Positions 8,774 through 17,671 of a stretch of DNA of 64,000 nt are shown piece by piece. Origin of the DNA: Oceanobacillus sp. J11TS1 (GTDB lineage: Bacteria > Bacillota > Bacilli > Bacillales > Amphibacillaceae). Made by a program: the position numbers and the translations under genes. The stretch covers positions 1-64,000 of the forward strand of contig NZ_BORO01000012.1 of assembly GCF_018333215.1 (NCBI RefSeq). The letters run 5' to 3'. The first letter of the stretch is position 1, and the number at the start of each line of letters is the position of its first letter. The notes below the pieces were generated by a model. It did no database searches, was not told the origin of the DNA, and worked only from the letters and a program-made list of their open reading frames with translations.

Positions 8774-9547
8774 TTAATATCCTTTATATTCAGGTTTTCT
8801 TTTATCAAAAAAGGCCTGCACCCCTTCTTTGTAGTCTTCCGTTAATCCAGCTGTTTTCTGACCATATGCTTCTAAATCAAGCATTTGCTCTAAAGATGTT
8901 TCAAAAGACTGCTGCATATAACGTTTAATTAAACCAATTGCCTTTGTAGGCAGATTAGCAAGTCTTTCAGCAAATTCTTGTGTTTCAACATTCAAATTAT
9001 CTGGTGAGACTACTTTCGTCACTAAACCATAATCTTTTGCCTCATGTGCCTTGATCTTTTCACCTAGAATGGTCAGCTCTAGAGCTTTTGCCATTCCTAC
9101 AATTCTCGGAAGATAATATAAACTTCCTGAATCTGGTATGAGCCCAATATTTATAAAAGCTTGGATAAATGAAGCTTTTTCCGACACTATTCGGAAATCA
9201 CAACCCAAAGCTAAACTAAATCCAGCCCCAGCTGCAGCTCCATTTATTGCTGCAATAGTAGGTTTTTCAGTTTTTGCCAACGTCTCCATCATTGGTTTAT
9301 AGCGGGTAATAATCATATGACGATGGTCCGCATCAGCACGCAAACCGCTCAAATCTTCCCCTGAACAGAATGCTTTGCCTTCTCCTGTAATTACAATCGC
9401 ACGAACATCAGCATCCCTTTGAAAGGTTTTTAATGCTTTTATCATCTCTTGGTTCATTTGGCTTGTAAATGCATTTAATTTATCAGGCCGATTTAAAATA
9501 ATCCATCCTACTTGTTCTTTTATTTCATAATTAATTGTCTCGTACAT
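8774..9547 (-). CDS. paaG: 1,2-epoxyphenylacetyl-CoA isomerase
   Basis: The 257-residue crotonase differs from a hydratase: the first Glu position is in GAAAGAGFSLALGCDF (no Glu) and the second is Asp in GLIPDSGSLYYLPR. Both traits are those of PaaG, which isomerises the ring epoxide to the oxepin and later shifts a double bond. LEAYGQKTAGLTEDYKEG resembles the PaaG C-terminus. It sits between the PaaF-like gene and the aldehyde dehydrogenase. Confidence 0.88.
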   Translation of the reverse strand: MYETINYEIKEQVGWIILNRPDKLNAFTSQMNQEMIKALKTFQRDADVRAIVITGEGKAFCSGEDLSGLRADADHRHMIITRYKPMMETLAKTEKPTIAAINGAAAGAGFSLALGCDFRIVSEKASFIQAFINIGLIPDSGSLYYLPRIVGMAKALELTILGEKIKAHEAKDYGLVTKVVSPDNLNVETQEFAERLANLPTKAIGLIKRYMQQSFETSLEQMLDLEAYGQKTAGLTEDYKEGVQAFFDKRKPEYKGY

Positions 9548-9560
9548 TTAAACTACACTC

Positions 9561-10349
9561 CTAACTCCCTCTAAAAGCAGCAGGGGGTCTTTTCTCCATA
9601 AATGCCCGCATACCTTCTTTTTGGTCCTCTGAACCAAAGAGCAAGTAAAAATTTTTCCTTTCTACGAGCATAGATTCATGTACTGATAAATCTTGTGCTC
9701 TTCCCACTGTGTCCTTGATTAAACGTAAGGAAAGAGGAGGCTGCTTAGAAAGCTTTTTAGCAAAGTTCATTGTCTCTTCTATTAAAAGTTCGGACGGAAT
9801 AATCCGATTAATTAACCCACACTGATAAGCTTGGCGGACATCCATTTGTTCACCAGTCCAGAGCCATTCAAGAGCTCTTCGATAGCCAAGTGTCTTTGTT
9901 AGTTTTACTGTTCCGCCAGCACTTGGCATAACACCTAAGTTTACTTCTGGAAATCCGATTTTCGTATTTTCCGTTGCAAAAACAATATCTGCAAATAATA
10001 CCAATTCAAGCCCGCCTCCTAAAGCAAAACCTTGAACTGCCGCAAGGATAGGCTTTTTTATAAAGGAAATTTTATCCCAATCTTCAAATTGGTTTAATTT
10101 TTCCAACGAAATTGGAGTATCTTCTATCATCTCATTAATATCAGCTCCTGCCGCAAAGGCTTTGCCAGCTCCAGACATGATAATAACTTTTACTTCTTCA
10201 GATTGATCGAAAGTAGTTAAACAGTGCACGATTTCTCTAACCATTGCACGATTTAATGCATTGAATACTTTGGGTCGATTTAATTCCATTCTGCCAATAC
10301 TGTCTTCTATCCAAGTATTAATATATTGATAGTCACTCAACTTCCTCAC
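9561..10349 (-). CDS. Enoyl-CoA hydratase/isomerase, second PaaF-like
   Basis: This 262-residue crotonase keeps Glu in GFALGGGLELVLFADI and Glu in FPEVNLGVMPSAGGT, so it is probably an active hydratase. It is a candidate for the ring-opening hydratase that accompanies the stand-alone aldehyde dehydrogenase, or for the PaaF step. The start is uncertain: GTG at 10349 overlaps the end of the EthD gene, and TTG at 10340 lies closer to GGTGAGG. The 17-base overlap implies translational coupling. Confidence 0.8.
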   Translation of the reverse strand: MRKLSDYQYINTWIEDSIGRMELNRPKVFNALNRAMVREIVHCLTTFDQSEEVKVIIMSGAGKAFAAGADINEMIEDTPISLEKLNQFEDWDKISFIKKPILAAVQGFALGGGLELVLFADIVFATENTKIGFPEVNLGVMPSAGGTVKLTKTLGYRRALEWLWTGEQMDVRQAYQCGLINRIIPSELLIEETMNFAKKLSKQPPLSLRLIKDTVGRAQDLSVHESMLVERKNFYLLFGSEDQKEGMRAFMEKRPPAAFRGS

Positions 10350-10635
10350 CTATCATCATTGTCACAATATCACCAGCAAATGACATTAAATCCTTTCCAG
10401 AAGCCTTAGATTCATCTGTTTTCATGGCTTGTTTCAGTGATTCATGATCATCGTAGTACATTTCGCATAAAAGATAGAATTTGCTTTCCCCAGTTGGAGA
10501 ACCCACAATCTTTGTCACTTCCATTTTTCTTAACCCCGGAATTTTTGCAGTGATTGGAGAATGAACATTAAAATAATGCTCATCAAAAGCCTCCCTATCT
10601 TTTGGTTGTTTGTATAAAGCGATTAATTTTACCAT
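10333..10635 (-). CDS. EthD domain protein
   Basis: The 100-residue ferredoxin-like alpha/beta protein opens MVKLIALYKQPKDREAF and has the HYFNVHSPITAKIPGL segment typical of EthD proteins. EthD proteins accompany oxidative degradation clusters and their biochemical role is unsettled; stabilising or moving reactive intermediates has been proposed. It shares TAATG with the upstream paaD stop codon, so it is translated with it. Confidence 0.78.
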   Translation of the reverse strand: MVKLIALYKQPKDREAFDEHYFNVHSPITAKIPGLRKMEVTKIVGSPTGESKFYLLCEMYYDDHESLKQAMKTDESKASGKDLMSFAGDIVTMMIGEEVE

Positions 10636-11159
10636 TATAAATCCACCTTTTCATATAAATTAGCGACTGGTTTCATCGCTTCAAATGGGTTTTTGCATTC
10701 ATTACAGTAAAGAATACTACGGCATGCAGTAGGTCCGAATATATTCTCCATCGTTACATGCGTCGAATCACAATAAGGACAATCTATTTCCCAGCTATGC
10801 CCATGTTTATGTTCTGAATCCGGCGAGGCGATACCGTTCATTTTCAGTTTTCTTCTCCCTTCCTCGCTTATCCGTTTTGTCGTCCATGGGGGGTTAAAAC
10901 TAAATTTCACCTCAATATCCAGGGAGGCATTCCAACGCTTGATTTCTTCTTTTATCTTACGTAGCACATCCCCTTTGATCATATCCAAGGCGGGACAACC
11001 GCTAAAAGTAGGTAATAGCTTGATAAACACTTGATTGTCATCGATTTCCACTTCTTCAACCATACCTAGCTCGACCACATTTATATATGGCATTTCTGGA
11101 TCTGTCACATTCTCTAAGGTCCGAAAAATTTCTAATTCTAAGTCAGAAATATTATTCAT
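10635..11159 (-). CDS. paaD: PaaD, phenylacetyl-CoA epoxidase maturation subunit
   Basis: The N-terminal MIP18/DUF59 domain (about residues 5-90, VTDPEMPYINVVELGMV and PTFSGCPALDMI) is followed by a zinc-ribbon-like C-terminus (CPYCDS, CRSILYCNEC). PaaD is thought to help assemble the iron centre of the epoxidase. The ATG at 11159 lies behind GAAGGAAGTGGGAGA. A longer frame to 11225 would lie inside paaC and was rejected. The start overlaps the paaC region only slightly, as expected in a coupled operon. Confidence 0.88.
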   Translation of the reverse strand: MNNISDLELEIFRTLENVTDPEMPYINVVELGMVEEVEIDDNQVFIKLLPTFSGCPALDMIKGDVLRKIKEEIKRWNASLDIEVKFSFNPPWTTKRISEEGRRKLKMNGIASPDSEHKHGHSWEIDCPYCDSTHVTMENIFGPTACRSILYCNECKNPFEAMKPVANLYEKVDL

Positions 11160-11184
11160 TCTCCCACTTCCTTCATATAGATCA

Positions 11185-11976
11185 TTACCATGTAACAGCA
11201 TCAATATCAGAATGATAGACTTCACTTAAAATATTCAATGCTGATGTCAAATCCTCTGTGTGCTCGCCATTTCTTCCATTGCCCTGTTCCATTCCCGGGT
11301 TTCCTTCGATTGAAAAACCCACTTGGTCGAATATCTGATGAATTCGGCGCAGCCATTCTGATCTAAGTTCATCTTCAGAAGCAATCAGCTTTAGATCACT
11401 TATTTCTTTTCCATATTTACCTAAAGAAATGACTCCTCCAAAATCTCTCCAAACACGACTGATTGCCTGTTCCATCTTATCTCTTGCCTCTTGGGTACTT
11501 AACATCAATTGCGTAAACCATGTTTTCCAATGCATCAAATGATAATATTGTTCTGTTTGTATTTTTCTTGAAGTATGGATTAACGGTTCATAGCTTGATT
11601 GATTAAGAGACTCTAAACGTATTTCTTTCAGTACACCAAAGAATAGGTGACGAATAACAGTGAAGGCCCAATCGTATTCGGGTTGATCCAAATATGTTCC
11701 AGAACCATTTGCTTCTTCTAAAATAATGGCGTTTCTAAAGTCTTTTGGCTTTCTATTGTGAGAAAGTTCATCTACGGATCCTTCTCCTAACGTTTCCAGG
11801 AGTTCAAAATACATCGATGCATGGCCCATTGTGTCCTGATTGATTGAAGAAAAAGCTACATCTTCCTCTATATGAGGGGCTAATCCAAGCCATTCAGAAC
11901 CACGATAAGAATGGATGAAATTATCATCTGCTAATTGGTAGATTAATTCAGAAATGTATTTATTGTCTTTGGTCAT
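11185..11976 (-). CDS. paaC: PaaC, structural subunit of phenylacetyl-CoA epoxidase
   Basis: The 263-residue all-helical, ferritin-like protein matches PaaC: YQLADDNFIHSYRGSEWLG near the N-terminus and QDTMGHASMYFELLE. PaaC is the catalytically inactive partner that forms the PaaA-PaaC heterodimer. The ATG at 11976 follows GGAGGGG. The frame extends 14 codons further upstream into paaB, but without a ribosome binding site. Confidence 0.92.
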   Translation of the reverse strand: MTKDNKYISELIYQLADDNFIHSYRGSEWLGLAPHIEEDVAFSSINQDTMGHASMYFELLETLGEGSVDELSHNRKPKDFRNAIILEEANGSGTYLDQPEYDWAFTVIRHLFFGVLKEIRLESLNQSSYEPLIHTSRKIQTEQYYHLMHWKTWFTQLMLSTQEARDKMEQAISRVWRDFGGVISLGKYGKEISDLKLIASEDELRSEWLRRIHQIFDQVGFSIEGNPGMEQGNGRNGEHTEDLTSALNILSEVYHSDIDAVTW

Positions 11977-11987
11977 GGACGCCCCTC

Positions 11988-12293
11988 CTATTTCGCTTTC
12001 TCTTGGAACTTCTTCCACTTTTTGGGTAAATCTGTATATCCTTTTGTTTCACGATAATGTTTATTATCCAATTTTTTAAACCCTTCTCTTTCTTCTTGCC
12101 CCATCATTCTAATTTCTGAACGTTTCACAACCCAAAGTTCTTTGATAGGCTCGCGGCGAAAAAAGTTTTCTTTTGCCATAACAAAAGCCATTTCCCTATT
12201 TGGAGCTAATAGACTAAACTTATGCTCCAATGCAAGCCCATCTTTTTTTCTGCTGAATACTTCAAATTCTTCATAAAATTTTTCTTCAGACAT
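11988..12293 (-). CDS. paaB: PaaB subunit of phenylacetyl-CoA epoxidase
   Basis: The 101-residue protein has the PaaB start EEFEVFSRKKDGLALEHKFS and the WVVKRSEI strand. PaaB bridges the PaaAC dimers. Length matches the family. It lies 16 bases after paaA, with GGGGGC as ribosome binding site. Confidence 0.92.
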   Translation of the reverse strand: MSEEKFYEEFEVFSRKKDGLALEHKFSLLAPNREMAFVMAKENFFRREPIKELWVVKRSEIRMMGQEEREGFKKLDNKHYRETKGYTDLPKKWKKFQEKAK

Positions 12294-12308
12294 TTAAATG
12301 CCCCCTTA

Positions 12309-13289
12309 TTAACCTGCAAATACTCTATTTTTTTGATGATATGCTGCTAGTGCGTTACGGACCCATTCATTATTTTTATAAGAATCTCTTCTTAAAGCGA
12401 TTCTTTCCTCTGATTTTGGTCCATTTCCGGATACAACCTGCTTGAACTTTTTCCAATCTGGTTCTCTGTAAATCCATTCTTCTTTTTCTTCGTCAAAACG
12501 TAATGTTTCATCTGGAATCGTTAGGCCAAGAAGTTTGATTTTTGGAACATATTTGGTTAAAAACTCCTGACGCAATTGCTCATTTGTCTTTGTTCTAAGT
12601 TTATATTTGATATTTATATCTACACTAGAACTGCCTATATCTTTTTTTGATTTAGGACCAAAGAACATTAATAGAGATTCCCACCACCTGTTCAAGGACT
12701 CTTGTAACATTTGCTTTTGATTCGAAGTCCCTGATGCCAGTGCTAAAGTCAAACTTTCTCCATGTTTGGCATGGAATGACTCCTCTTGACAAATCCTTTT
12801 TAGCGCTCTTCCGTATGGACCATACGAAGTTTTTAACATCATTGTTTGCGTAAGAATAGCAGCTCCATCTACCAGCCATGCAATGATAGCTGCATCTGCC
12901 CAAGTGGGTGATGGCATATGAAACACGTTGTGAAACTTTAGTTTCTTTGTAAATAAATCATTCATCACATTCTCGCGGTTCCTGCCAAGTGGCTTTATTA
13001 AATCTTCATTTACCCTTAGAAGCAATTGTCCATGACCCATCTCATCTTGAACTTTTGCCATAATGGATAATTTCCTGTTTATTGTTGGAGCTTTAGGAAC
13101 CCACTCTTTTTCAGGTAATGCTCCCATAATTTCACTAATACCATGGGAAGAAATCAGTTTTATTAAAGCATTTCTATATTCGTCCGGCATCCAATCATCC
13201 GCTTCAATTTTTTCGTCGTTTTCTATCCTTTCCATAAAATGATTATATTTTTCCTCTTCCGTAAGTTCGGAAAAACGAACAGTTACCAT
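12309..13289 (-). CDS. paaA: PaaA, catalytic subunit of phenylacetyl-CoA 1,2-epoxidase
   Basis: The 326-residue ferritin-like monooxygenase keeps two EXXH di-iron motifs: DEMGH (Glu83/His86) and EESFH (Glu170/His173). It converts phenylacetyl-CoA to the ring-1,2-epoxide using O2 and reducing power delivered by a reductase. No paaE reductase gene follows paaD, as it would in E. coli. The start is preceded by a strong AAAGGAGGGG. Confidence 0.95.
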   Translation of the reverse strand: MVTVRFSELTEEEKYNHFMERIENDEKIEADDWMPDEYRNALIKLISSHGISEIMGALPEKEWVPKAPTINRKLSIMAKVQDEMGHGQLLLRVNEDLIKPLGRNRENVMNDLFTKKLKFHNVFHMPSPTWADAAIIAWLVDGAAILTQTMMLKTSYGPYGRALKRICQEESFHAKHGESLTLALASGTSNQKQMLQESLNRWWESLLMFFGPKSKKDIGSSSVDINIKYKLRTKTNEQLRQEFLTKYVPKIKLLGLTIPDETLRFDEEKEEWIYREPDWKKFKQVVSGNGPKSEERIALRRDSYKNNEWVRNALAAYHQKNRVFAG

Positions 13290-13332
13290 TCTATAACCCC
13301 TCCTTTTATTAATTACAAGGCAATAATCATAT

Positions 13333-14661
13333 TTAATGACTAAGAGAAACCTCAGTTTCTCTTACAATACGAATTGCTTTTCCTTCCGATCGATGTATCT
13401 TTCCAGGAGCTGCAAATTCAGCATCTATCGTAACGAGGCAGCTATTTTTTAATTTTTTACAGATTTTCTCTGAAAGAAATCTTATATGTTCGTGCTCCAT
13501 ATTTTCATTAATGGATTGGTAAAATTGATCATTAATTTCTACTTTCAATGTTACTTGATCCATTGCCCCGTTATTTTTTATAACTAGTTGATAGTGTGGC
13601 ACAAGTTCTGGAACTTCCAATAAAGCGCTTTCAATTTCGGAAGGAAAAACATTTACCCCTCTTATTATTAACATGTCATCAATACGCCCTTTCACCCTGG
13701 ACATACGGATGGAAGTTCTTCCACACGAGCACGGATCTTTCGAAATAGACGCAATATCTCCTGTTCGATACCGGATGATTGGTAAAGCTTCTTTGGTTAA
13801 GCTGGTAAAAACAAGTTCCCCTTCTTCGCCTTCACGAACAGGTTCTAATGTATCTGGATCAATAACCTCTACCAAGAAATGATCGTCCGCAATATGCAAA
13901 CCATCTTGTGCTTCTTTACACTCGATAGCAATTCCAGGACCCATTACTTCACTTAAACCGTAAATATCCATCGCTTTGATCCCTAAACGCGTTTCCAAGG
14001 TTTTGCGCATTTCTTCTGACCAAGTTTCAGCACCAAAAATCCCGTATTTCAAACTTGTTTCCCGTGGGTTCTTACCCATTTTCTCCATTTGTTCGATAAT
14101 ATTTAAGACATAAGACGGTGTTGCTGTAATGACAGTTGGCCGGAAATCTTCAATTAAAGTAATCTGACGATCGGTATTCCCGCCAGAAATAGGAACAGTG
14201 ACCATACCAAGTTTTTCAGAACCATAATGAATGCCTAGACCGCCAGTAAAAAGTCCGTATCCATACGCGTTATGCAATATTCCTCCGGGCTCCCCACCGC
14301 AAGCAGCAATCGCTCTTGCTACAATTTCCTGCCATACTCCAAGGTCGTTCCCTGTAAATCCAACAACTGTAGGCTTTCCGCTTGTTCCACTGGAAGCATG
14401 TATTCGTTTCGTTTCTCCAACAGGTTTTGCAAATAAACCAAATGGATAATTATCACGAAGGTCTTTCTTGACAGTAAAAGGAAGTTTTTGAATATCTCCC
14501 AGGGATTTAATATCCTTTGGTTCAACATGATTCGTATTAAATTTGTTTTTGTAAAATGGGACATTTTCATATACTAATTTAGCTGTTTGTTGCAGGCGTT
14601 TTAATTGTAAGTTTTCTTTCTCACCAATTGATAAGGTTTCCATTTCCTCATTAAATATCAC
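13333..14661 (-). CDS. paaK: Phenylacetate-CoA ligase
   Basis: The 442-residue adenylate-forming enzyme has the PaaK phosphate loop SSGTSGKPTVVGFT (about residues 90-104), YGLSEVMGPG and RYRTGD in the adenylation core, and a C-terminal lid starting KGRIDDMLIIRGVN. It activates phenylacetate to its CoA thioester, the committed pathway step. Start is GTG at 14661 behind GGGGGG. Its position as third gene of the operon places activation next to oxygenation. Confidence 0.95.
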   Translation of the reverse strand: MIFNEEMETLSIGEKENLQLKRLQQTAKLVYENVPFYKNKFNTNHVEPKDIKSLGDIQKLPFTVKKDLRDNYPFGLFAKPVGETKRIHASSGTSGKPTVVGFTGNDLGVWQEIVARAIAACGGEPGGILHNAYGYGLFTGGLGIHYGSEKLGMVTVPISGGNTDRQITLIEDFRPTVITATPSYVLNIIEQMEKMGKNPRETSLKYGIFGAETWSEEMRKTLETRLGIKAMDIYGLSEVMGPGIAIECKEAQDGLHIADDHFLVEVIDPDTLEPVREGEEGELVFTSLTKEALPIIRYRTGDIASISKDPCSCGRTSIRMSRVKGRIDDMLIIRGVNVFPSEIESALLEVPELVPHYQLVIKNNGAMDQVTLKVEINDQFYQSINENMEHEHIRFLSEKICKKLKNSCLVTIDAEFAAPGKIHRSEGKAIRIVRETEVSLSH

Positions 14662-14725
14662 GTTTTTAGTGCCCCCCTACGATAATGATTTGGTTATTTC
14701 AACTTTTACTAGGAACGTCCTTTGG

Positions 14726-14968
14726 TTAAAATGTTTGACTGAAAAACTCCTTATTCAATAAAGTATACTTTTCTTCCCCTTCAGGTACTTCTTCCTCTGG
14801 ATAAATTGCCCGCACAGGACACGCTGTTTCACATGCCGCACAGTCTATGCAAACGTCTGGGTCTATATAGTACATATCTTTTCCAGGATGGATAGCATCT
14901 ACAGGACATACTTCTACGCATTCAGCAGATTTTTCATTATGACAAGGTGACGTTATGACAAATGCCAT
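14726..14968 (-). CDS. 7Fe-type ferredoxin
   Basis: The 80-residue protein has Cys9, Cys17, Cys21-Pro and Cys40, Cys43, Cys46, Cys50-Pro. Position 12 of the first motif is Glu, so the pattern is that of a [3Fe-4S][4Fe-4S] ferredoxin as in Azotobacter FdI, not a 2[4Fe-4S] protein. It lies between the ferredoxin reductase gene and paaK in the same operon, and is the likely electron carrier to the PaaABC epoxidase in place of the [2Fe-2S] domain of PaaE. Confidence 0.88.
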   Translation of the reverse strand: MAFVITSPCHNEKSAECVEVCPVDAIHPGKDMYYIDPDVCIDCAACETACPVRAIYPEEEVPEGEEKYTLLNKEFFSQTF

Positions 14969-14987
14969 CGTTTCACTCCTTTTCCTT

Positions 14988-15986
14988 TTAAATTTTTATT
15001 TTTTCAAATAAAGTAGTACTGTGTTGTGGCTGCTGACGTGATTTAGGATCAACATATGTTTTTATACTGCTTATTGCAGTAGCAGCATCGCTGAAACCGG
15101 TAGCGATCAATTTTACTTTCCCATCAAAAGTTACAATATCTCCTGCTGAATAAACTCCTTCAATATTAGTGCGCATTTTAGAATCAACAACAATCGAGTT
15201 CTTCGAAAATTCTAACCCCCATTCTTTAATTGGTCCTAGTGAAGATACGAAACCGTAGTTGGTAATTAATTCATCTAATTCTAATTGGACGATTTCATCA
15301 TTATCTTTTTTTATACTAATGGAATGAATTCTATCCTCGTTTCCATTAATATCAACAATGTTACAAGTGGTAAATACGTTAATAGCCGAATCCTCCATGT
15401 TTTTCACACTAGCTTCATGCGCTCTAAATTTATCTCTGCGATGAATAATGTTTACTTTCTTTGCAATTGGCTCCATCATTAAGGCCCAATCCACTGCAGA
15501 ATCTCCACCGCCCAAGATACAGATTTCCTTTTTAGCAAAATACTCTAGGTCGTTGATAAAATAGTGTAGATTTTTCCCCTCATACATTTTAGCGTTTTCA
15601 TGATTGAGTTTGCGAGGTTTAAAAGCTCCATTTCCTGCAGTTATAAGGACTGTTTTGGAATAATGTATTTCTTTATCCGAAACAATTTGAAAATATTCAT
15701 CATTCACTTTAACCAAGTTTTCTACAGTTTGGTTCAACACCACAGTTGGGTTAAATTGTTCTGCTTGTATAACCAGCTGGTCAACCATATCCTGCGCCTT
15801 TACTTTTGGGAATCCAGCTACATCATAAATATACTTTTCAGGATAAAGTGCTGTAAGCTGCCCGCCGAGCTGTGGCAAACTTTCAATTATCTTCACTTTT
15901 AACTGCCTCATACCTCCATAGAACGCAGCAAAGAGCCCAATAGGTCCTCCACCGATAATTGTTACGTCATACATTTCTTTTTCCAT
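14988..15986 (-). CDS. Ferredoxin-NADP reductase, thioredoxin-reductase type
   Basis: The 332-residue flavoprotein has an N-terminal FAD site (VTIIGGGPIGLFAAFYG), a central NADPH domain (ICILGGGDSAVDWAL) and a C-terminal VYSAGDIVTFDGKVKLIATG. There is no CXXC redox pair, which marks it as YumC-type FNR rather than thioredoxin reductase. It is the first gene of the paa operon, just after the promoter, and pairs with the ferredoxin gene that follows. It probably passes NADPH electrons to the epoxidase. Confidence 0.9.
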   Translation of the reverse strand: MEKEMYDVTIIGGGPIGLFAAFYGGMRQLKVKIIESLPQLGGQLTALYPEKYIYDVAGFPKVKAQDMVDQLVIQAEQFNPTVVLNQTVENLVKVNDEYFQIVSDKEIHYSKTVLITAGNGAFKPRKLNHENAKMYEGKNLHYFINDLEYFAKKEICILGGGDSAVDWALMMEPIAKKVNIIHRRDKFRAHEASVKNMEDSAINVFTTCNIVDINGNEDRIHSISIKKDNDEIVQLELDELITNYGFVSSLGPIKEWGLEFSKNSIVVDSKMRTNIEGVYSAGDIVTFDGKVKLIATGFSDAATAISSIKTYVDPKSRQQPQHSTTLFEKIKI

Positions 15987-16035
15987 TTTGCAACACCTCC
16001 ACTTTCAATCCACCATATGACAAATTATAATATTA

Positions 16036-16067
16036 CGTTATTTAAACGGTTGTTATTATTTCGTTAT
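16036..16067 (-). promoter_or_regulatory. CGTTAT repeats in the paa leader, candidate PaaX operator
   Basis: CGTTAT occurs at 16036-16041 and again at 16062-16067, and the first copy forms an inverted pair with AACG at 16045-16048 (CGTT, 5 bases, AACG). The sites lie just downstream of the promoter at 16072-16100, between the expected transcript start and the first gene, a typical repressor position. Confidence 0.4.
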
Positions 16068-16071
16068 ATGT

Positions 16072-16100
16072 ATAGTATCAGGTGGTTACAATTATGTCAA
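16072..16100 (-). promoter_or_regulatory. Sigma-A promoter of the paa operon
   Basis: On the minus strand TTGACA (16095-16100) and TACTAT (16072-16077) are separated by exactly 17 bases. It is the only strong promoter-like pair in front of the 14-kb operon. Confidence 0.7.
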
Positions 16101-16218
16101 CATTAAAACTTATTAAATTTATCTAAAATTAAAAATTCATTGTATTAACCGTTGTTTACTGCCAAATTACTTAAATGTGATATTTTAAAACATCAATAAA
16201 TTTTAATGGTACAAAACA

Positions 16219-16270
16219 AACGCTTCTCTGCCACTAAGCAGATTTTTCTGTTTAGTGGCAGAGAAGCGTT
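16219..16270 (-). terminator. Long-stem terminator after the Liv operon
   Basis: A perfect 19-base stem (16219-16237 with 16252-16270) closes over a 14-base T-rich loop and is followed on the minus strand by TTTGTTTTGT. It separates the Liv operon from the paa promoter. A second, smaller hairpin (gggctag, 16368-16374, with ctagccc, 16383-16389) lies between it and the livJ stop. The rest of 15987-16442 holds no gene. Confidence 0.85.
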
Positions 16271-16442
16271 AAATTGACCCTATTATTAGTCTTTCAATAT
16301 TTCAGTTAGTTAAATACACAAAAGTTTTCAAAATATTATCTTGTCGTTTAATTGATTTGCTGATCAAGGGCTAGATTTTACCCTAGCCCATAGAAAGTGC
16401 TCTACCCTTTAATCGAAAAAAATTCTCTTAAGAAATCCACTG

Positions 16443-17609
16443 TTAATCTTCTAATAGCACCCATTCTCCCTCTTTAACTTCTGCCATTACTAAACTATCT
16501 ATATCTAATCCATTATGATCTTCTGGACTCATATTAAAAGTTCCAGTAGTTCCTACCCAATCATTAATTTCATTTTCCAAATAATCACGGATGGATTCCC
16601 GATCCGTAGCACCATTTTCTAAAGCTTCAACCACCAGCATCAGATTATCATGTCCATATGATCCAAAGTTTCCTGGTTCGCCATCGAATTGTTCTGTATA
16701 ATTTGTATAAAAACTATCCAAAGCCTCATAATTTGCATCATCTTCTGGAATTTCATCAGGAAATAACAATCTCCCAGTAGGTATAACAATACCTTCTGCA
16801 GCGTCACCGGCTAAATCTATAAAGGTCTGATTTGCTATTCCATGGCTTCCAATATAAGGTATATCCATTCCAAGTACTTGCATATTAACGGCGATATTTG
16901 CAGGACCTGGATTGGTCCCCCAAACAATAAGAGCTTCTGCCTCAGAACTATCTATTTTAGTCAGTTGTGAACTCATATCTGTATCTTCTGTGTTATAAAC
17001 TTCTTTTGCTACGATTTCTATATCATAATTCCCTTGAACTTCTTCCAACTGTTCCAGGCCTGTTTCTCCAAATGCATTCGAATCCGTTAATGTAGCTACT
17101 TTGGTAATCCCCTCACTTTGAAGATACGTGTAAACTTTTTCAACAGCCAGTACGTCTGATTGAGGTGTTTTAAACACCCAATGAGAATCTTCAACTGGTT
17201 CTACAAGTTGTGCACTTGCAGCAGCAGCAACCATTGGTACTTCGTTTTGTGTTGCTATCCCTTTCATTGCCATACTTTCTCCCGTTCCTGACGTACCTAG
17301 TACCGCCAAAACATTTTCGTCATTAATCAAACGGTTCATTTCTTGCGTTGCCTTTTCCTGAGATGACTCATCATCAGCTAAAACAATCTCTAACGGTGTT
17401 CCGTTTATTCCACCATTATCATTAATTTCATCTACCAACATTTGTGTAGCATTCGACTGAGGTTCACCTAAAGGACTATTATGTCCAGTACTAGAATAAA
17501 TTGCTCCAATTTTATAAACTGGCTCATCACCAGATGCCTCTTCTTTGCCACAAGCAGTAAGGAATACCCCTATACTCAATATTACTAAAATGATTAACCA
17601 TTTTTTCAT
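16443..17609 (-). CDS. livJ: Liv-type ABC transporter substrate-binding lipoprotein
   Basis: The 388-residue protein begins with a lipoprotein signal, MKKWLIILVILSIGVFLTAC, with Cys20 as anchor, then a type I periplasmic-binding fold (YKIGAIYSSTGHNSPLGEPQ). LivJ-family proteins bind branched-chain or aromatic acids. The ATG at 17609 follows GGGGGAAAGG; a longer frame to 17660 has no such box. Next to paa and bkd genes, the ligand could be a branched-chain amino acid or an aryl acid. Substrate is not determined from sequence. Confidence 0.85.
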   Translation of the reverse strand: MKKWLIILVILSIGVFLTACGKEEASGDEPVYKIGAIYSSTGHNSPLGEPQSNATQMLVDEINDNGGINGTPLEIVLADDESSQEKATQEMNRLINDENVLAVLGTSGTGESMAMKGIATQNEVPMVAAAASAQLVEPVEDSHWVFKTPQSDVLAVEKVYTYLQSEGITKVATLTDSNAFGETGLEQLEEVQGNYDIEIVAKEVYNTEDTDMSSQLTKIDSSEAEALIVWGTNPGPANIAVNMQVLGMDIPYIGSHGIANQTFIDLAGDAAEGIVIPTGRLLFPDEIPEDDANYEALDSFYTNYTEQFDGEPGNFGSYGHDNLMLVVEALENGATDRESIRDYLENEINDWVGTTGTFNMSPEDHNGLDIDSLVMAEVKEGEWVLLED

Positions 17610-17671
17610 AAAACCTTTCCCCCTTAGTTTTATTAAAAGTTTATTTAGCTTTTGTATCATAATTGCAGACG

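Noticed and set aside
11160-11225. Longer PaaD with extra hydrophobic N-terminus
   Set aside because: The extra 22 codons overlap paaC, are not part of PaaD and lack a ribosome binding site. ATG 11159 has one.
15987-16442. T-box or other riboswitch in the amino-acid operon leaders
   Set aside because: No T-box AGGGTGGNACCGCG-like motif or known aptamer core was seen in this or the 21152-21445 and 24316-24400 leaders.
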